From assembly GCA_947074205.1 (NCBI GenBank), contig CAMTOQ010000018.1:1-58373 (forward strand): DNA of 58,373 nt. The letters run 5' to 3'. Shown here one piece after another: positions 27,105 through 36,082 of this stretch. The translations under genes and the position numbers were made by a program. The notes beneath the pieces are model-generated. The model worked only from the letters and a program-made list of their open reading frames with translations, ran no database searches and had not been told where the DNA came from. The DNA is from an uncultured Bacteroides sp. (GTDB lineage Bacteria > Bacteroidota > Bacteroidia > Bacteroidales > Bacteroidaceae). How positions within the stretch are numbered: the first letter of the stretch is position 1; each line of letters starts with the position of its first letter.

Positions 27105-28832
27105 TTAGCGTTTAATTTCTACTAACTGGTTACCATTGGCTACAGGGTTCCACCCATCTTCTCCGGCTAGAACTTCTTCAATGCTGTATCCTTTAAGGTT
27201 TTTCAGCTGACGAGAAAACTTAGCACGTGCTGTTGGGTTGGCACCTGCACCTGTACTTTGGAACTCTGCATAGTTTACCGTTTTCTCGGCTTCCTTCTTG
27301 TTCCAGTTGTTCCAACCTTCGGGAACGATATGGTTACCTAGCTCACAACGCACAAACACAGCTTGCGCATAGGGACGCCATGGACGAGATAGATATACAT
27401 TGTCTACGCCATCATCGGCTGTAAGTACACAGTCATAGAATACATAGCCATACTTTTTACCAGCATCGGTTGATGGAGCAGTCACATAGCCTTTACCCTT
27501 ACTATTGATGGTACATTGATTGAATACGGCAGTAGACCAACCAAAGATAAAATCTACTGTACCCTCGATGTAGCAGTTTTCATAATATTGACGGCTATTC
27601 TTGCTGTAAGTATAGAGTGTGTCTTGGTTACCCAAGAAGCGGCAGTTCTTGAAATAAGCACGATCGCCCGAAACAAAGCAAGCCACAGCTTGACCTACCT
27701 TACCCGCTGAGTTCTCGAAAGTAATGTTCTCTGCATAGAAGTCGGGGGCATAAAGATAGAAGGTTGATGACCCCGATGTGCCGGTCTCCTCACCAAAACG
27801 GTTGAGCTTTTTAGCATAATCATCGTTAGTAATCACCGCACCATCTTCACCAATCAACGATACATTGATTTTGCTTTCAGGTACTACCACCTTTTCTTTG
27901 TAGTTGCCTTTACGAACTAATATAGTTGTACGCACATTCTTTCTAAAATCGGGCACTGCATCGATAGCATCTTGTATGGTAAAGAAGTCACCGCTACCAT
28001 CCTGAGCCACTACATAGTCGTACTTACGAACATAAGGAGCTAATTCGGGCAGAGTCTCAGCGATAGCATCTACTGCCAAGTTGGCTACCACGCGGCCACC
28101 CATGATATTGAGGTGAGTATTGTCTTCACGTCCTTTAGGAAAAGCAGGAACCGCGTTAGGTTCTACCCACATGAACAATTCTCTTGAAGCCTCAGGACCT
28201 AAGTTTTGCACCAAGTCATGAGTCAATTTATTCATATCAATAAAGGGTACATTCAACTCTTTGGCTACATTGCGAGGCGATTCAAGGTATGCACCGTGCG
28301 TATCGTAAAGTGTATTTCCTTCCACAGGTTTATCTAGGGAACCTGCATCGTGACGCGTATCTTTACTTATCGATTCATCATTGGGCTGTACAAAGTTGCG
28401 ACGTACTATAGAGTTAAATAATACCGGTTTTCCACCTTTGGCACGTGCCTCGTTAACGAAACGACGAAGGTTTTCATCAAACGAACCGCCTGGTTCTGTA
28501 TAGCGTGATGGATCAGCTTTTTCATCATTGTGTCCAAACTGAATAAACACATAGTCACCTTTCTTGATCTTTGCAAGAACTTTATCCCAACGACCTTGAT
28601 CGATGAAACTTTTAGAGCTTCTTCCATTGACTGCATGATTATCTATCAAGACATCCTCCGAAAAGAAGCCCGGAAGCATCATTCCCCATCCACGTTCGGG
28701 ATTACCTCCAGTTATATCCTTGTTGGCCATTGTCGAATCGCCAATCATAAAAATGGTAACTTTCGATTTCTCAGCAACAAAAGCTGTCAATAGAAAAAAC
28801 AAGCAGAGTAAAAGTAGTGATCTATATTTCAT
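27105..28832 (-). CDS. CE12-CE8 fusion: rhamnogalacturonan acetylesterase plus pectin methylesterase
   Basis: A 575-residue secreted two-domain enzyme. Residues about 24-262 are an SGNH esterase like rhamnogalacturonan acetylesterases: Ser33 in IGDSTMA, FGHND at 99-103, and Asp237/His240 in EDNTHLN. Residues about 272-575 are a pectinesterase beta-helix: GQAV at 380-383, Asp404 in GNQDTLY, Asp427 in GTVDFIFG and Arg483 in LSRPW. The two activities would strip acetyl and methyl esters from pectin together. I chose the ATG at 28832. The upstream ATG at 28871 lies inside the -7 promoter box and would not be transcribed. It leads a two-gene unit that ends at 25931. Confidence 0.93.
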   Translation of the reverse strand: MKYRSLLLLCLFFLLTAFVAEKSKVTIFMIGDSTMANKDITGGNPERGWGMMLPGFFSEDVLIDNHAVNGRSSKSFIDQGRWDKVLAKIKKGDYVFIQFGHNDEKADPSRYTEPGGSFDENLRRFVNEARAKGGKPVLFNSIVRRNFVQPNDESISKDTRHDAGSLDKPVEGNTLYDTHGAYLESPRNVAKELNVPFIDMNKLTHDLVQNLGPEASRELFMWVEPNAVPAFPKGREDNTHLNIMGGRVVANLAVDAIAETLPELAPYVRKYDYVVAQDGSGDFFTIQDAIDAVPDFRKNVRTTILVRKGNYKEKVVVPESKINVSLIGEDGAVITNDDYAKKLNRFGEETGTSGSSTFYLYAPDFYAENITFENSAGKVGQAVACFVSGDRAYFKNCRFLGNQDTLYTYSKNSRQYYENCYIEGTVDFIFGWSTAVFNQCTINSKGKGYVTAPSTDAGKKYGYVFYDCVLTADDGVDNVYLSRPWRPYAQAVFVRCELGNHIVPEGWNNWNKKEAEKTVNYAEFQSTGAGANPTARAKFSRQLKNLKGYSIEEVLAGEDGWNPVANGNQLVEIKR

Positions 28833-28864
28833 AAGACAATGTATTAGTATAAATTCGTTGCATG

Positions 28865-28872
28865 CAAACATA
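28865..28872 (-). promoter_or_regulatory. -7 promoter element for the CE12-CE8 transcript
   Basis: The minus strand reads TATGTTTG, an exact TAnnTTTG match, 32 bases before the chosen start codon. It overlaps the alternative ATG at 28871 and so helps decide the start. Confidence 0.55.
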
Positions 28873-29183
28873 CAAGGAATTTAGAGCAATAAAGTATAAT
28901 TATCGTTGTATTAGGTGGAATAATTGGAGTGTTATCTATTTTTAGGACTATAGAGGCCTTCTATCAACACTCTTTTTACTGATAATGAAAGACGTAACAG
29001 CAGACTCTATGTACCCGCTATTAATATATAAATCATGTGCAGCATCACTTAGGTCACCAAAAAAAGAGATTAACTACCAGCTAGTTTCAACCAATTAAAC
29101 TCTGACTATGTTAACTCTCTAGGTATAAGGCTATAAATATTTCATAAACAATACAGAACAGACTATTATTTATAACTTATTAG
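28873..29183. other. AT-rich intergenic stretch without a gene
   Basis: About 310 bases between divergent genes. I see no convincing open reading frame, repeat or RNA motif apart from the promoter boxes at its ends. Confidence 0.6.
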
Positions 29184-29215
29184 CTTGATAAAGAGAAATA
29201 TGTTTTATATCTTTG
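29184..29215 (+). promoter_or_regulatory. Promoter of the 87-residue protein gene
   Basis: CTTG at 29184-29187 is followed after 20 bases by TATCTTTG (29208-29215). Both match the Bacteroides consensus. Transcription would start about 50 bases before the ATG. Confidence 0.7.
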
Positions 29216-29274
29216 TTAAACCAACTCTATGAATTAGACGTTATTCCTTAGTAATACTTTAAATTATAATTATC

Positions 29275-29538
29275 ATGGAGAAGTATCTTATTCACAGCAA
29301 CGAGTTGCATCTTGTTCCACAGGAAGAGATTCACAAAGCAGTAGCCAAAATGGTAGATTATTTAGGGTTAGCCGCTGGTTCGACAGACAACTTCGACCTC
29401 TACAAGGTTGTTGAAAGTTATTTTACCGACCTCCACGCCCGAGAAAGAATAAACCATCTGCTACATGTGGCTGACGATGACTACGAATTGGATGTCCAGC
29501 TCGGAGAGAAACCCGAATACAGGCTTCACACACACTAA
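29275..29538 (+). CDS. Small conserved-looking protein of unknown function (87 residues)
   Basis: I do not recognise this protein. It is small, soluble and acidic, with no signal peptide or membrane helix. A predicted helical N-terminal half (EEIHKAVAKMVDYLGL) is followed by FDLYKVVESYFTDLHARERINHLLHV and an acidic tail. It forms a single-gene unit with a good promoter and a strong terminator, which argues for a real gene. Its neighbours (pectin esterase, MscS) run on the other strand and give no hint of function. Confidence 0.75.
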   Translation: MEKYLIHSNELHLVPQEEIHKAVAKMVDYLGLAAGSTDNFDLYKVVESYFTDLHARERINHLLHVADDDYELDVQLGEKPEYRLHTH

Positions 29539-29540
29539 AC

Positions 29541-29588
29541 AAAAAGAGCCCGAAACAGTCTTTTAATCACTGTTTCGGGCTCTTTTGT
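29541..29588. terminator. Bidirectional terminator
   Basis: AAAAAGAGCCCGAAACAG and CTGTTTCGGGCTCTTTT form an almost perfect long stem around a loop of about 10 bases. A-runs and T-runs on both sides let it serve the + gene ending at 29538 and the - gene ending at 29602. Confidence 0.9.
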
Positions 29589-29601
29589 TATTTCAACTAA
29601 C

Positions 29602-30594
29602 TTAGTTGTTAGCTTGATGAATAGTAAGCTGTGGGAAAGGGAAACCAATGCCACGCTCATTAAAGGTCTTATAGATCTTTTGATTCATATCAAAGTATAC
29701 TCCCCAGTAGTCTCCAGAAGCCACCCAAGCGCGAAGCATCACATTTACACTACTTGAATCTAGTTGTTGAAGAGCAATTGTATAGGCAGGATCTGCAATG
29801 ATTCGTGGCTCGTCAGCTACCAATTCTTTCAAAACAGCTTCTACTTTATCGAAGTCTTCACCATATTCAACACCTACAATCCACTCCACACGACGAACAT
29901 TTTGGTGAGTATAGTTAGTAATAACACCACTACTCAACGGACCGTTTGGAACAAAGATTGTTTTATTATCAGCAGTATTCAGAATAGTGTGGAAGATTTG
30001 AATCTCTTTCACCGTACCTGCTACACCTTGACATTCAATCCATTCGCCAATCTTATAAGGCTTGAAAAGCAAGATCATCAATCCACCCGCAAAGTTTTGC
30101 AAGTTGCCCGACAATGCCATACCCACAGCAACACCGGCAGAGGCCAATAGTGCGGCAAACGAAGTAGTTTCTACACCTAAAGCAGAGATAACAATGATAA
30201 TGAGAAGAATTGTCAATGAGATGCGCACCAAGCTACGAGTGAACATCTTCACGCTTATGTCAATATCACGCTTATCTAAGAACTTCAACATAATCTTATT
30301 TATCAGACCAATAAGGAAGCGACCAATAATAAAGATAACAACTGCCTTGAGGATGTGTCCACCAACACTAATAGAGCCATTAATCAATGTCTGAAGAAGG
30401 TTGCTCCATTTATCAATTTCGATAGCCTCCTCGAATATTTCGACACTGTGTCCCACAAAGGTGGAATCATTTGCCAATGAATGTAGCTGAGTTATCAGAC
30501 TAGAGGTATCCTTTACTAGTTTTGTCGAGTCAACAGCTAATTCGGCTGCCTCTACTGCCGTTTGTGTAGCGGCAGTGCTTTGGAATAAAAACAT
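29602..30594 (-). CDS. MscS-family small-conductance mechanosensitive channel
   Basis: A 330-residue inner-membrane channel that opens under osmotic downshock. The first about 75 residues are a polar N-terminal extension. Membrane helices lie near 82-100, 120-143 and 148-175. The pore helix has the small-residue pattern ALLASAGVAVGMALSGNLQNFAGGLMILL, characteristic of MscS TM3. The beta domain follows (FKPYKIGEWIECQGVAGTVKEI, then VPNGPLSSGVITNYT), then the alpha/beta C-terminal region. It is a single gene with its own -7 box (TACTTTTG on the minus strand, 30639-30646). Confidence 0.95.
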   Translation of the reverse strand: MFLFQSTAATQTAVEAAELAVDSTKLVKDTSSLITQLHSLANDSTFVGHSVEIFEEAIEIDKWSNLLQTLINGSISVGGHILKAVVIFIIGRFLIGLINKIMLKFLDKRDIDISVKMFTRSLVRISLTILLIIIVISALGVETTSFAALLASAGVAVGMALSGNLQNFAGGLMILLFKPYKIGEWIECQGVAGTVKEIQIFHTILNTADNKTIFVPNGPLSSGVITNYTHQNVRRVEWIVGVEYGEDFDKVEAVLKELVADEPRIIADPAYTIALQQLDSSSVNVMLRAWVASGDYWGVYFDMNQKIYKTFNERGIGFPFPQLTIHQANN

Positions 30595-30638
30595 AAGTTT
30601 GAGGGTTTAATAAATGCTAAATTTCACTTTTAAAGCTG

Positions 30639-30646
30639 CAAAAGTA
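30639..30646 (-). promoter_or_regulatory. Probable -7 promoter element for the MscS gene
   Basis: The minus strand reads TACTTTTG, 45 bases before the start codon. There is no obvious -33 box. Confidence 0.4.
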
Positions 30647-30676
30647 ATGGAAAGAAAATAAATATGAAACACTTTT

Positions 30677-30708
30677 TTTGTTTTACCAATATAAGAAAAG
30701 TATTTTTG
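30677..30708 (+). promoter_or_regulatory. Promoter of the thiamine operon
   Basis: TTTG (30677-30680) is followed after 20 bases by TATTTTTG (30701-30708), both exact consensus matches. Transcription should start near 30715, a few bases before the riboswitch. Confidence 0.75.
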
Positions 30709-30717
30709 CAACTTAAT

Positions 30718-30797
30718 TATCTCACAGGGGTGCCTTATAATGACAGGCTGAGAACAAACCCATTGTATCTGAACCGGGTAATACCGGCGTAGAGAAT
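30718..30797 (+). promoter_or_regulatory. TPP riboswitch (THI element)
   Basis: The aptamer core is plain: GGGGTGCC, then GGCTGAGA, then ACCC, then GAACCGGGTAATACCGG followed by CGTAGAGA. TCTC at 30720-30723 can pair with GAGA at 30792-30795 to close the P1 stem. Only 18 bases separate the aptamer from the ATG at 30814 and there is no terminator between them. Control is therefore probably at translation initiation: bound thiamine pyrophosphate would block ribosome access. The three downstream genes all fit thiamine uptake and use. Confidence 0.95.
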
Positions 30798-30813
30798 TGT
30801 AACTATCACTGAA

Positions 30814-33111
30814 ATGAAAAAAATCTTATCAACAGGTGCTGCATTGCTTGCAGTAAGCTGTTCTGTCGCTGCGCAAGACGCTGTTCTTGACAGCTTGACT
30901 AACGTCGAATTGCACGAGGTGCAAATTGTATCAACACGTGCTACCTCCAAAACTCCAATCGCGTTTACTAACATTTCGAAAGATGAGATTAAGAAACAGA
31001 ACACCGGGCTTGACCTGCCGTTCCTCCTTCTTAGCTCTCCTTCTGTACTAACTACCTCTGATGCCGGAACAGGTATCGGATACACCTCTATCCGTGTACG
31101 TGGTACTGATGCTACCCGTATCAACGTTACCGCCAATGGCATTCCGATGAACGATGCAGAGAGTCAATCGGTATTCTGGGTAAATACTCCCGACTTAGCC
31201 TCATCGTTAGAAGATATTCAGATTCAGAGAGGTGCAGGTACGTCAACCAACGGCTCGGGTGCATTTGGTGGTAGTATCAATATGCGCACGCAAAATGCCT
31301 CATCTACCGCCTACGGTGAAGTTTCGGGCTCGTATGGTTCATTCAACTCACACAAAGAGACGGTACGCGTAGGTACAGGTTTGCTGGGAAACCACTGGGC
31401 TTTCGACGCACGTATATCTAATATAGGTAGCGATGGCTATCGCGACCGTGCATCATCCGATCTTAAATCGTACTTTGCACAGGGTACTTACTTTGGCGAG
31501 ACTACTACCCTTAAGTTCATCACCTTTGGTGGACGCGAAAAAACCTACCATGCCTGGGACGGTATCAGCCTCAAGAAACTAGAAGAAGATCGCACTTACA
31601 ATCCTAACGGTGTCATCAAGGACGACAACGAGAACAAAGGTAAGGAGATTGGTTTCTATGATGACCAGATAGACTACTACAAGCAAACTCACTATCAGTT
31701 GATATTGACCCAACGTCTTGCAGCAGGATGGCAGCTCAACGCAGCATTGCACTATACTAAAGGTTATGGTTACTATCAGGAGTATAAAAATGGCCGTACA
31801 CTGAAAGAGTATGGTTTGGCTCCCTATTACAGCCCAACCTTCAACGCAGATGGCACACCCGATGGCTATGAACTTATCAAAAAACAAAACCTTATTCGTA
31901 AGAAGATTGTAGACAACCACTTTGGTGGTGGAGTTTTCTCTTTGGACTACAATAGTGGCCGATGGGCAACTTCACTTGGTGGTGGTGCCAACTATTATAC
32001 AAACGATCACTACGGACAAGTGCTATGGGTAAAGAACTATATAGGAACTCTTGACCCAGACCATGAATACTACCGCAATAACGGTTCGAAAACGGATGCC
32101 AACATCTATGCAAAAGCCAACTATCGCATCGTTGGTGGGCTACACGCTTATGCCGATCTACAATATCGCTTTGTGCGCTACGAATTAAACGGGACTAATG
32201 ACAAGTGGGACTGGACAGCTTCACCCGAGCGTTCACAACAGCTAGATGTAGACAAGAAGTTCAACTTCTTCAATCCTAAGGCGGGTCTATTTTGGCAGAT
32301 CGATACAAATAACTCGGCCTATGCATCTTTTGCCATGACTAATAAGGAACCTACTCGTAACAACTACACTGACGGTCTGTTCAATGCTCCTCCCAAGTCG
32401 GAAAGACTATACGACTATGAGTTGGGATACACCTATCGCGGCCGAATCTTTAACGCAGGCGTTAACCTCTACTATATGGACTATAAAGACCAACTAGTAT
32501 TAAATGGTAAGCTCAATGAGATTGGCGAGCCGATGGCCGAGAATGTAAAAGACAGCTATCGCATGGGTATTGAGCTGATGGCAGGTGCTAAGATCACATC
32601 TTGGTTGACTTGGAATGTCAATGCCACTTGGAGCAAGAATAAAATTAAAGGCTACACAGGTTACCTTAGCGATTATGACGAGAACTGGGATGATATGTGG
32701 ACGCAGACTGCCGTCTATGTAGGCGATACACCGATTGCATTCTCACCAAGTTTCATGGCCAATAGCAATATCGGAGTGAACTACAAAGGTTTTGAAGCCT
32801 ATTTGCAGACTCAATATGTAAGCCGCCAATACTTAGATAATTTCGGCAAGAAAGAGGATTCGCTAAACCCTTACTGTGTGAGTACGCTGAGCGCCAACTA
32901 TACCTTCAAGGTTCGTTCATTGAAAAGTGTGTCTATAGGTGCTACTGTCTATAATCTTTTCAATAAGAAGTATGTGACCAACGGATACTCGCAAACAGCG
33001 GCTATCTACCAACAAGGCGACAAGCAGCTCGAAGCACAACAAGTTTCAGACCCTCGCTTCTACCCTATGGCCGGCACTAACGTACTAGCCAATATCACTC
33101 TACGCTTTTAA
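30814..33111 (+). CDS. TonB-dependent outer-membrane receptor for thiamine
   Basis: A 765-residue receptor with a signal peptide (SCSVAAQ), a plug domain (about 45-165, ISKDEIKKQNTGLDLPFLLLSSPSV, then GTSTNGSGAFGGSINMRT) and a barrel that ends in NVLANITLRF. It lacks the carboxypeptidase-like N-domain of SusC proteins. The TPP riboswitch in front and the PnuT and thiamine pyrophosphokinase genes behind identify thiamine (or a phosphate or precursor) as cargo. The same operon layout is known in Bacteroides. It is 15 bases from the next gene. Confidence 0.93.
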   Translation: MKKILSTGAALLAVSCSVAAQDAVLDSLTNVELHEVQIVSTRATSKTPIAFTNISKDEIKKQNTGLDLPFLLLSSPSVLTTSDAGTGIGYTSIRVRGTDATRINVTANGIPMNDAESQSVFWVNTPDLASSLEDIQIQRGAGTSTNGSGAFGGSINMRTQNASSTAYGEVSGSYGSFNSHKETVRVGTGLLGNHWAFDARISNIGSDGYRDRASSDLKSYFAQGTYFGETTTLKFITFGGREKTYHAWDGISLKKLEEDRTYNPNGVIKDDNENKGKEIGFYDDQIDYYKQTHYQLILTQRLAAGWQLNAALHYTKGYGYYQEYKNGRTLKEYGLAPYYSPTFNADGTPDGYELIKKQNLIRKKIVDNHFGGGVFSLDYNSGRWATSLGGGANYYTNDHYGQVLWVKNYIGTLDPDHEYYRNNGSKTDANIYAKANYRIVGGLHAYADLQYRFVRYELNGTNDKWDWTASPERSQQLDVDKKFNFFNPKAGLFWQIDTNNSAYASFAMTNKEPTRNNYTDGLFNAPPKSERLYDYELGYTYRGRIFNAGVNLYYMDYKDQLVLNGKLNEIGEPMAENVKDSYRMGIELMAGAKITSWLTWNVNATWSKNKIKGYTGYLSDYDENWDDMWTQTAVYVGDTPIAFSPSFMANSNIGVNYKGFEAYLQTQYVSRQYLDNFGKKEDSLNPYCVSTLSANYTFKVRSLKSVSIGATVYNLFNKKYVTNGYSQTAAIYQQGDKQLEAQQVSDPRFYPMAGTNVLANITLRF

Positions 33112-33126
33112 TAGAAAGATCAGTCA

Positions 33127-33708
33127 ATGGATTATCTCGAGATTATAGGCACCGTAGTAGGTTTCATCTATCTATGGTTAGAGTATAAAGCCAATATCTA
33201 TTTGTGGATTGCAAGCATCGTGATGCCTGCAATCTACTTAGTGGTGTACTACAAGGCAGGGCTTTATGCCGACTTTGGTATCAATATCTACTATCTGATT
33301 ATTGCCGTTTATGGTTGGTCGGTATGGAAGTTTGGCAAGCGCAACAAGCACGACAAAGAGCTATCAATTAGATCATTTCCTATGAGGTATTTAACCGGTA
33401 GTGTAGTGACCTTTGCTGTTTTGTTCGTCGGGATAGCACAGATACTGATCCACTTTACCGATAGCGATGTAGCTTGGCTCGATTCATTTACCACTGCCCT
33501 TAGTGTGATAGGTATGTGGATGTTAGCACGCAAATATCTAGAGCAATGGCTCGTATGGATTTTGGTAGATGTGGTGTGTTGTGGTCTTTATATCTACAAA
33601 GAGCTCTACTTTACCTCTTTCTTATATGGCTTTTATGCTATAATTGCTATCTTTGGCTATATCAAATGGAAAAAAATGATGAACGATGCAACTCTACAAT
33701 CTGCCTAA
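33127..33708 (+). CDS. pnuT: PnuC-family thiamine transporter (PnuT)
   Basis: A 193-residue inner-membrane protein of the PnuC family with about seven hydrophobic segments. Aromatic motifs such as GFIYLWLEYKANIYLWIASIV and AVYGWSVWKFGKRN match the family. PnuC proteins carry nicotinamide riboside. The PnuT branch carries thiamine, and the riboswitch operon with a thiamine receptor and pyrophosphokinase places this one there. Uptake is probably facilitated diffusion driven by the kinase that follows. The last 23 bases overlap the next gene in another frame, so the two are translationally linked. Confidence 0.92.
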   Translation: MDYLEIIGTVVGFIYLWLEYKANIYLWIASIVMPAIYLVVYYKAGLYADFGINIYYLIIAVYGWSVWKFGKRNKHDKELSIRSFPMRYLTGSVVTFAVLFVGIAQILIHFTDSDVAWLDSFTTALSVIGMWMLARKYLEQWLVWILVDVVCCGLYIYKELYFTSFLYGFYAIIAIFGYIKWKKMMNDATLQSA

Positions 33709-34333
33709 CACTATTGATGCAGTGATATTGGCCAACGGCTCATATCCCCGACACCCGATAGCACTCGATTGGTTAAGAAATACTCCCTTCTTGATCTGCT
33801 GTGACGGTGCCGTCAATCAGCTGGCCGAAAATGGAATTACCCCTAACTTGATTATAGGTGATGGTGATTCTATCTCACAAGCCAACAAAGAGCGTTTTGC
33901 TGATATATTTATTCAGGTAGATGATCAGGAGACCAACGATCAAACCAAGGCGATGAACTATCTAGACAAGCAGGGGAAACGCAACATCGTTATCCTTGGT
34001 GCCACAGGTGGACGTGAAGATCATGCACTAGGCAACATCAGTCTGCTGATAGATTATATGCGCATGGGCTTCAACGTGATGATGTATACCAATCATGGGC
34101 TTTTTATTCCCATGAGCGATGATAGCACCTTTACCACCTATAAGGGACAACAAGTTTCAATCTTCAGCTTTGGCGCAACAGGATTGCAATCCCAAGGGTT
34201 GCGCTATCCATTACACGATTTGACTAACTGGTGGCAAGGCACACTCAACGAGGCTACCGAAGAGGAGGTAGCTATTAGTGCCAAAGGCGACTATTTGATT
34301 TATTTGGAATACCCCAGCCAGTCGGACCAGTAA
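33686..34333 (+). CDS. Thiamine pyrophosphokinase
   Basis: A 215-residue cytoplasmic enzyme that makes thiamine pyrophosphate from thiamine and ATP. Key stretches are FLICCDGAVNQL, LIIGDGDSIS, DDQETNDQTKAMNYL and ILGATGGREDHALGNISLL, with the C-terminal beta-sandwich ending in ISAKGDYLIYLEY. It overlaps the PnuT gene by 23 bases at its start. Its last 34 bases overlap the end of the convergent lipoprotein gene. By phosphorylating imported thiamine it would trap it in the cell and supply the ligand that closes the riboswitch. Confidence 0.93.
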   Translation: MQLYNLPNTIDAVILANGSYPRHPIALDWLRNTPFLICCDGAVNQLAENGITPNLIIGDGDSISQANKERFADIFIQVDDQETNDQTKAMNYLDKQGKRNIVILGATGGREDHALGNISLLIDYMRMGFNVMMYTNHGLFIPMSDDSTFTTYKGQQVSIFSFGATGLQSQGLRYPLHDLTNWWQGTLNEATEEEVAISAKGDYLIYLEYPSQSDQ

Positions 34334-35166
34334 GCTTGCTTTATTGACCTCCGTTGATTCTCGCCGGAGTCCGATTGATCTATGGTTAGGATGCATTCGG
34401 ATGGCAGTATACAAATAATATTGCCATCTTCATCCTTAAATCGAAGGAAATGGAAACCACCCGACCCCTCTATAGATAACTTTCCCATCACAACCTTATT
34501 AGGAACTTCACGTATATCTGCACCTAACGAATAAATGACTAAACGGGCATGGTGCCCATAAGAATCATAGTCGTATAAGTCTTCCTCTTCTTCGCTTTCT
34601 TCATAAGAGTCCAGCTTGCTATCTTCAACAAGTACTGCTTCAGTAGTGACTTCACTCACTGATGTAAGGTCGACACGCAACAATAGGCTGTCTTCTAGAT
34701 CAACATAACAAGAATAAGGAATCCAGTTTCCATCGAGAGATGGGTGTAGTGAAGATAGTTCGTCATCAACAAGGCGTTCGTGTAACTCCTTTTCCCTTTC
34801 AGATACATAGTTAATACGCACTGAGCTTTCGTCCAACCACAAGTATTCACCGTACGAGAAGGAATAGCCACGCCATCCAAATTCTGACCAATCTGCAAGT
34901 TGGGTATGGCGGAGCACATTCTTAATCGAATCATCAAACAAGATATCAAAATAAGCCACAAACTGTGTTGAGTCTTCAATATTCCTCAAAGGGTAAGAAC
35001 AATCGATAGGATAACTCACCATAGCAGCTAATGCCGGAGCATCACCGTTTATTATAGCCTGAGACACATTTGTGATTCGGGTTTCAATGGGACTAAGTTT
35101 AGTACACGAACATAAAGTAATTAGCACCAGTGATGCTGCTATCAAAAAGTGGAAAGTATTTTTCAT
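34300..35166 (-). CDS. Lipoprotein of unknown function with acidic linker
   Basis: A 288-residue predicted lipoprotein (Cys21 in TLCSC). I do not recognise a family. Residues about 30-160 look like one alpha/beta domain of the NTF2-like or stress-lipoprotein kind (ITNVSQAIINGDAPALAAMVSYPI). Residues near 190-210 are a very acidic run (SYEESEEEEDLYDYD). A beta-rich C-terminal part follows. The coding end overlaps the thiamine pyrophosphokinase gene tail to tail by 34 bases. No terminator is visible between them. Confidence 0.75.
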   Translation of the reverse strand: MKNTFHFLIAASLVLITLCSCTKLSPIETRITNVSQAIINGDAPALAAMVSYPIDCSYPLRNIEDSTQFVAYFDILFDDSIKNVLRHTQLADWSEFGWRGYSFSYGEYLWLDESSVRINYVSEREKELHERLVDDELSSLHPSLDGNWIPYSCYVDLEDSLLLRVDLTSVSEVTTEAVLVEDSKLDSYEESEEEEDLYDYDSYGHHARLVIYSLGADIREVPNKVVMGKLSIEGSGGFHFLRFKDEDGNIICILPSECILTIDQSDSGENQRRSIKQAYWSDWLGYSK

Positions 35167-35205
35167 AAAATAGATATCTAGAATATAATCGAGTTAAAGG
35201 TTATG

Positions 35206-36012
35206 TTACAGCACAATCACCTCCAAATCATCGGGCACACTTACATTACCCTCAAATTCTAATTTAGCCTCAGCCGTATATTTCTTCTTACGAGTGGAAA
35301 TCGTTTCATCTTCGGTGTGTAAGAGCAACAAATTGTTAACTCCTAACTTTTTCGCCACTACTCCTGCATCGAACGCAGTACTATGGCTTTTTTCGTAAGG
35401 TTTAAACTCTTTGCGATCTTCGTATAGACAAAAGGCTTCGTGCAACAACCAATCGCTTCCATTCACTACATCGAGGTTAAGCGGATTGAAAGGTTCATCA
35501 CCTAAATAGGTCAGAAAACGAGCGTCGGGTAGTTCTACTTTACAACCAAACTGCTTGCATTTCTTAGAATGGATATCGAAACAAGTCACCTTCATCCCCG
35601 CAGCCACAAAGCTATCGCCATCTTTTAGTTCGATAAGATCAATACCATTGCCTATGCGTTCGGCAATTTTACTGGGTAGCAAATTAGTACACATCCATTG
35701 CAAAGCCTCCAACACTTCGTTGTGGCCATAGACTTTCAGTGTTCCGTTATATTCGCCTTTACGAATCTGTTGGGCCACCATACGGATGAGCCACACAATC
35801 CCTAATATATGATCGGTATGGGTGTGGGTGACAAACACTTCGTGAATTGAGTTATAGTCTATCTTGGCCTTTTCCATTTGGGTAAGTAGTCCATTTCCAC
35901 CTCCACCATCGATTAGAAAGTTAGCTCCATCATTTTGTAGTGCAAAGCAGGTATTGTAGCAGCGAGTAACGGCAGCATTACCGGTTCCTAGCATTATGAG
36001 TTTTGTTGTCAT
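35206..36012 (-). CDS. Metallo-beta-lactamase-fold hydrolase (RNase Z-like subgroup)
   Basis: A 268-residue cytoplasmic metal-dependent hydrolase. The zinc motif THTHTDH has His63, His65, Asp67 and His68. Further ligands are likely in DWLLHEAF and LLLLHTED near the C-terminus, and the GTGNAA start resembles RNase Z-type enzymes. The exact substrate is unknown. Possible roles include tRNA 3' processing or a cyclic-nucleotide or phosphonate-related hydrolase. It lies 39 bases after the unknown lipoprotein gene start in the opposite order, so the two minus-strand genes may be one transcript. Confidence 0.82.
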   Translation of the reverse strand: MTTKLIMLGTGNAAVTRCYNTCFALQNDGANFLIDGGGGNGLLTQMEKAKIDYNSIHEVFVTHTHTDHILGIVWLIRMVAQQIRKGEYNGTLKVYGHNEVLEALQWMCTNLLPSKIAERIGNGIDLIELKDGDSFVAAGMKVTCFDIHSKKCKQFGCKVELPDARFLTYLGDEPFNPLNLDVVNGSDWLLHEAFCLYEDRKEFKPYEKSHSTAFDAGVVAKKLGVNNLLLLHTEDETISTRKKKYTAEAKLEFEGNVSVPDDLEVIVL

Positions 36013-36082
36013 CTTTCAATCTTATTTCTTGTGTACAAAGATAGTCAAATATCGAATGAAGAGAAGAGCTATATCCCTACTA

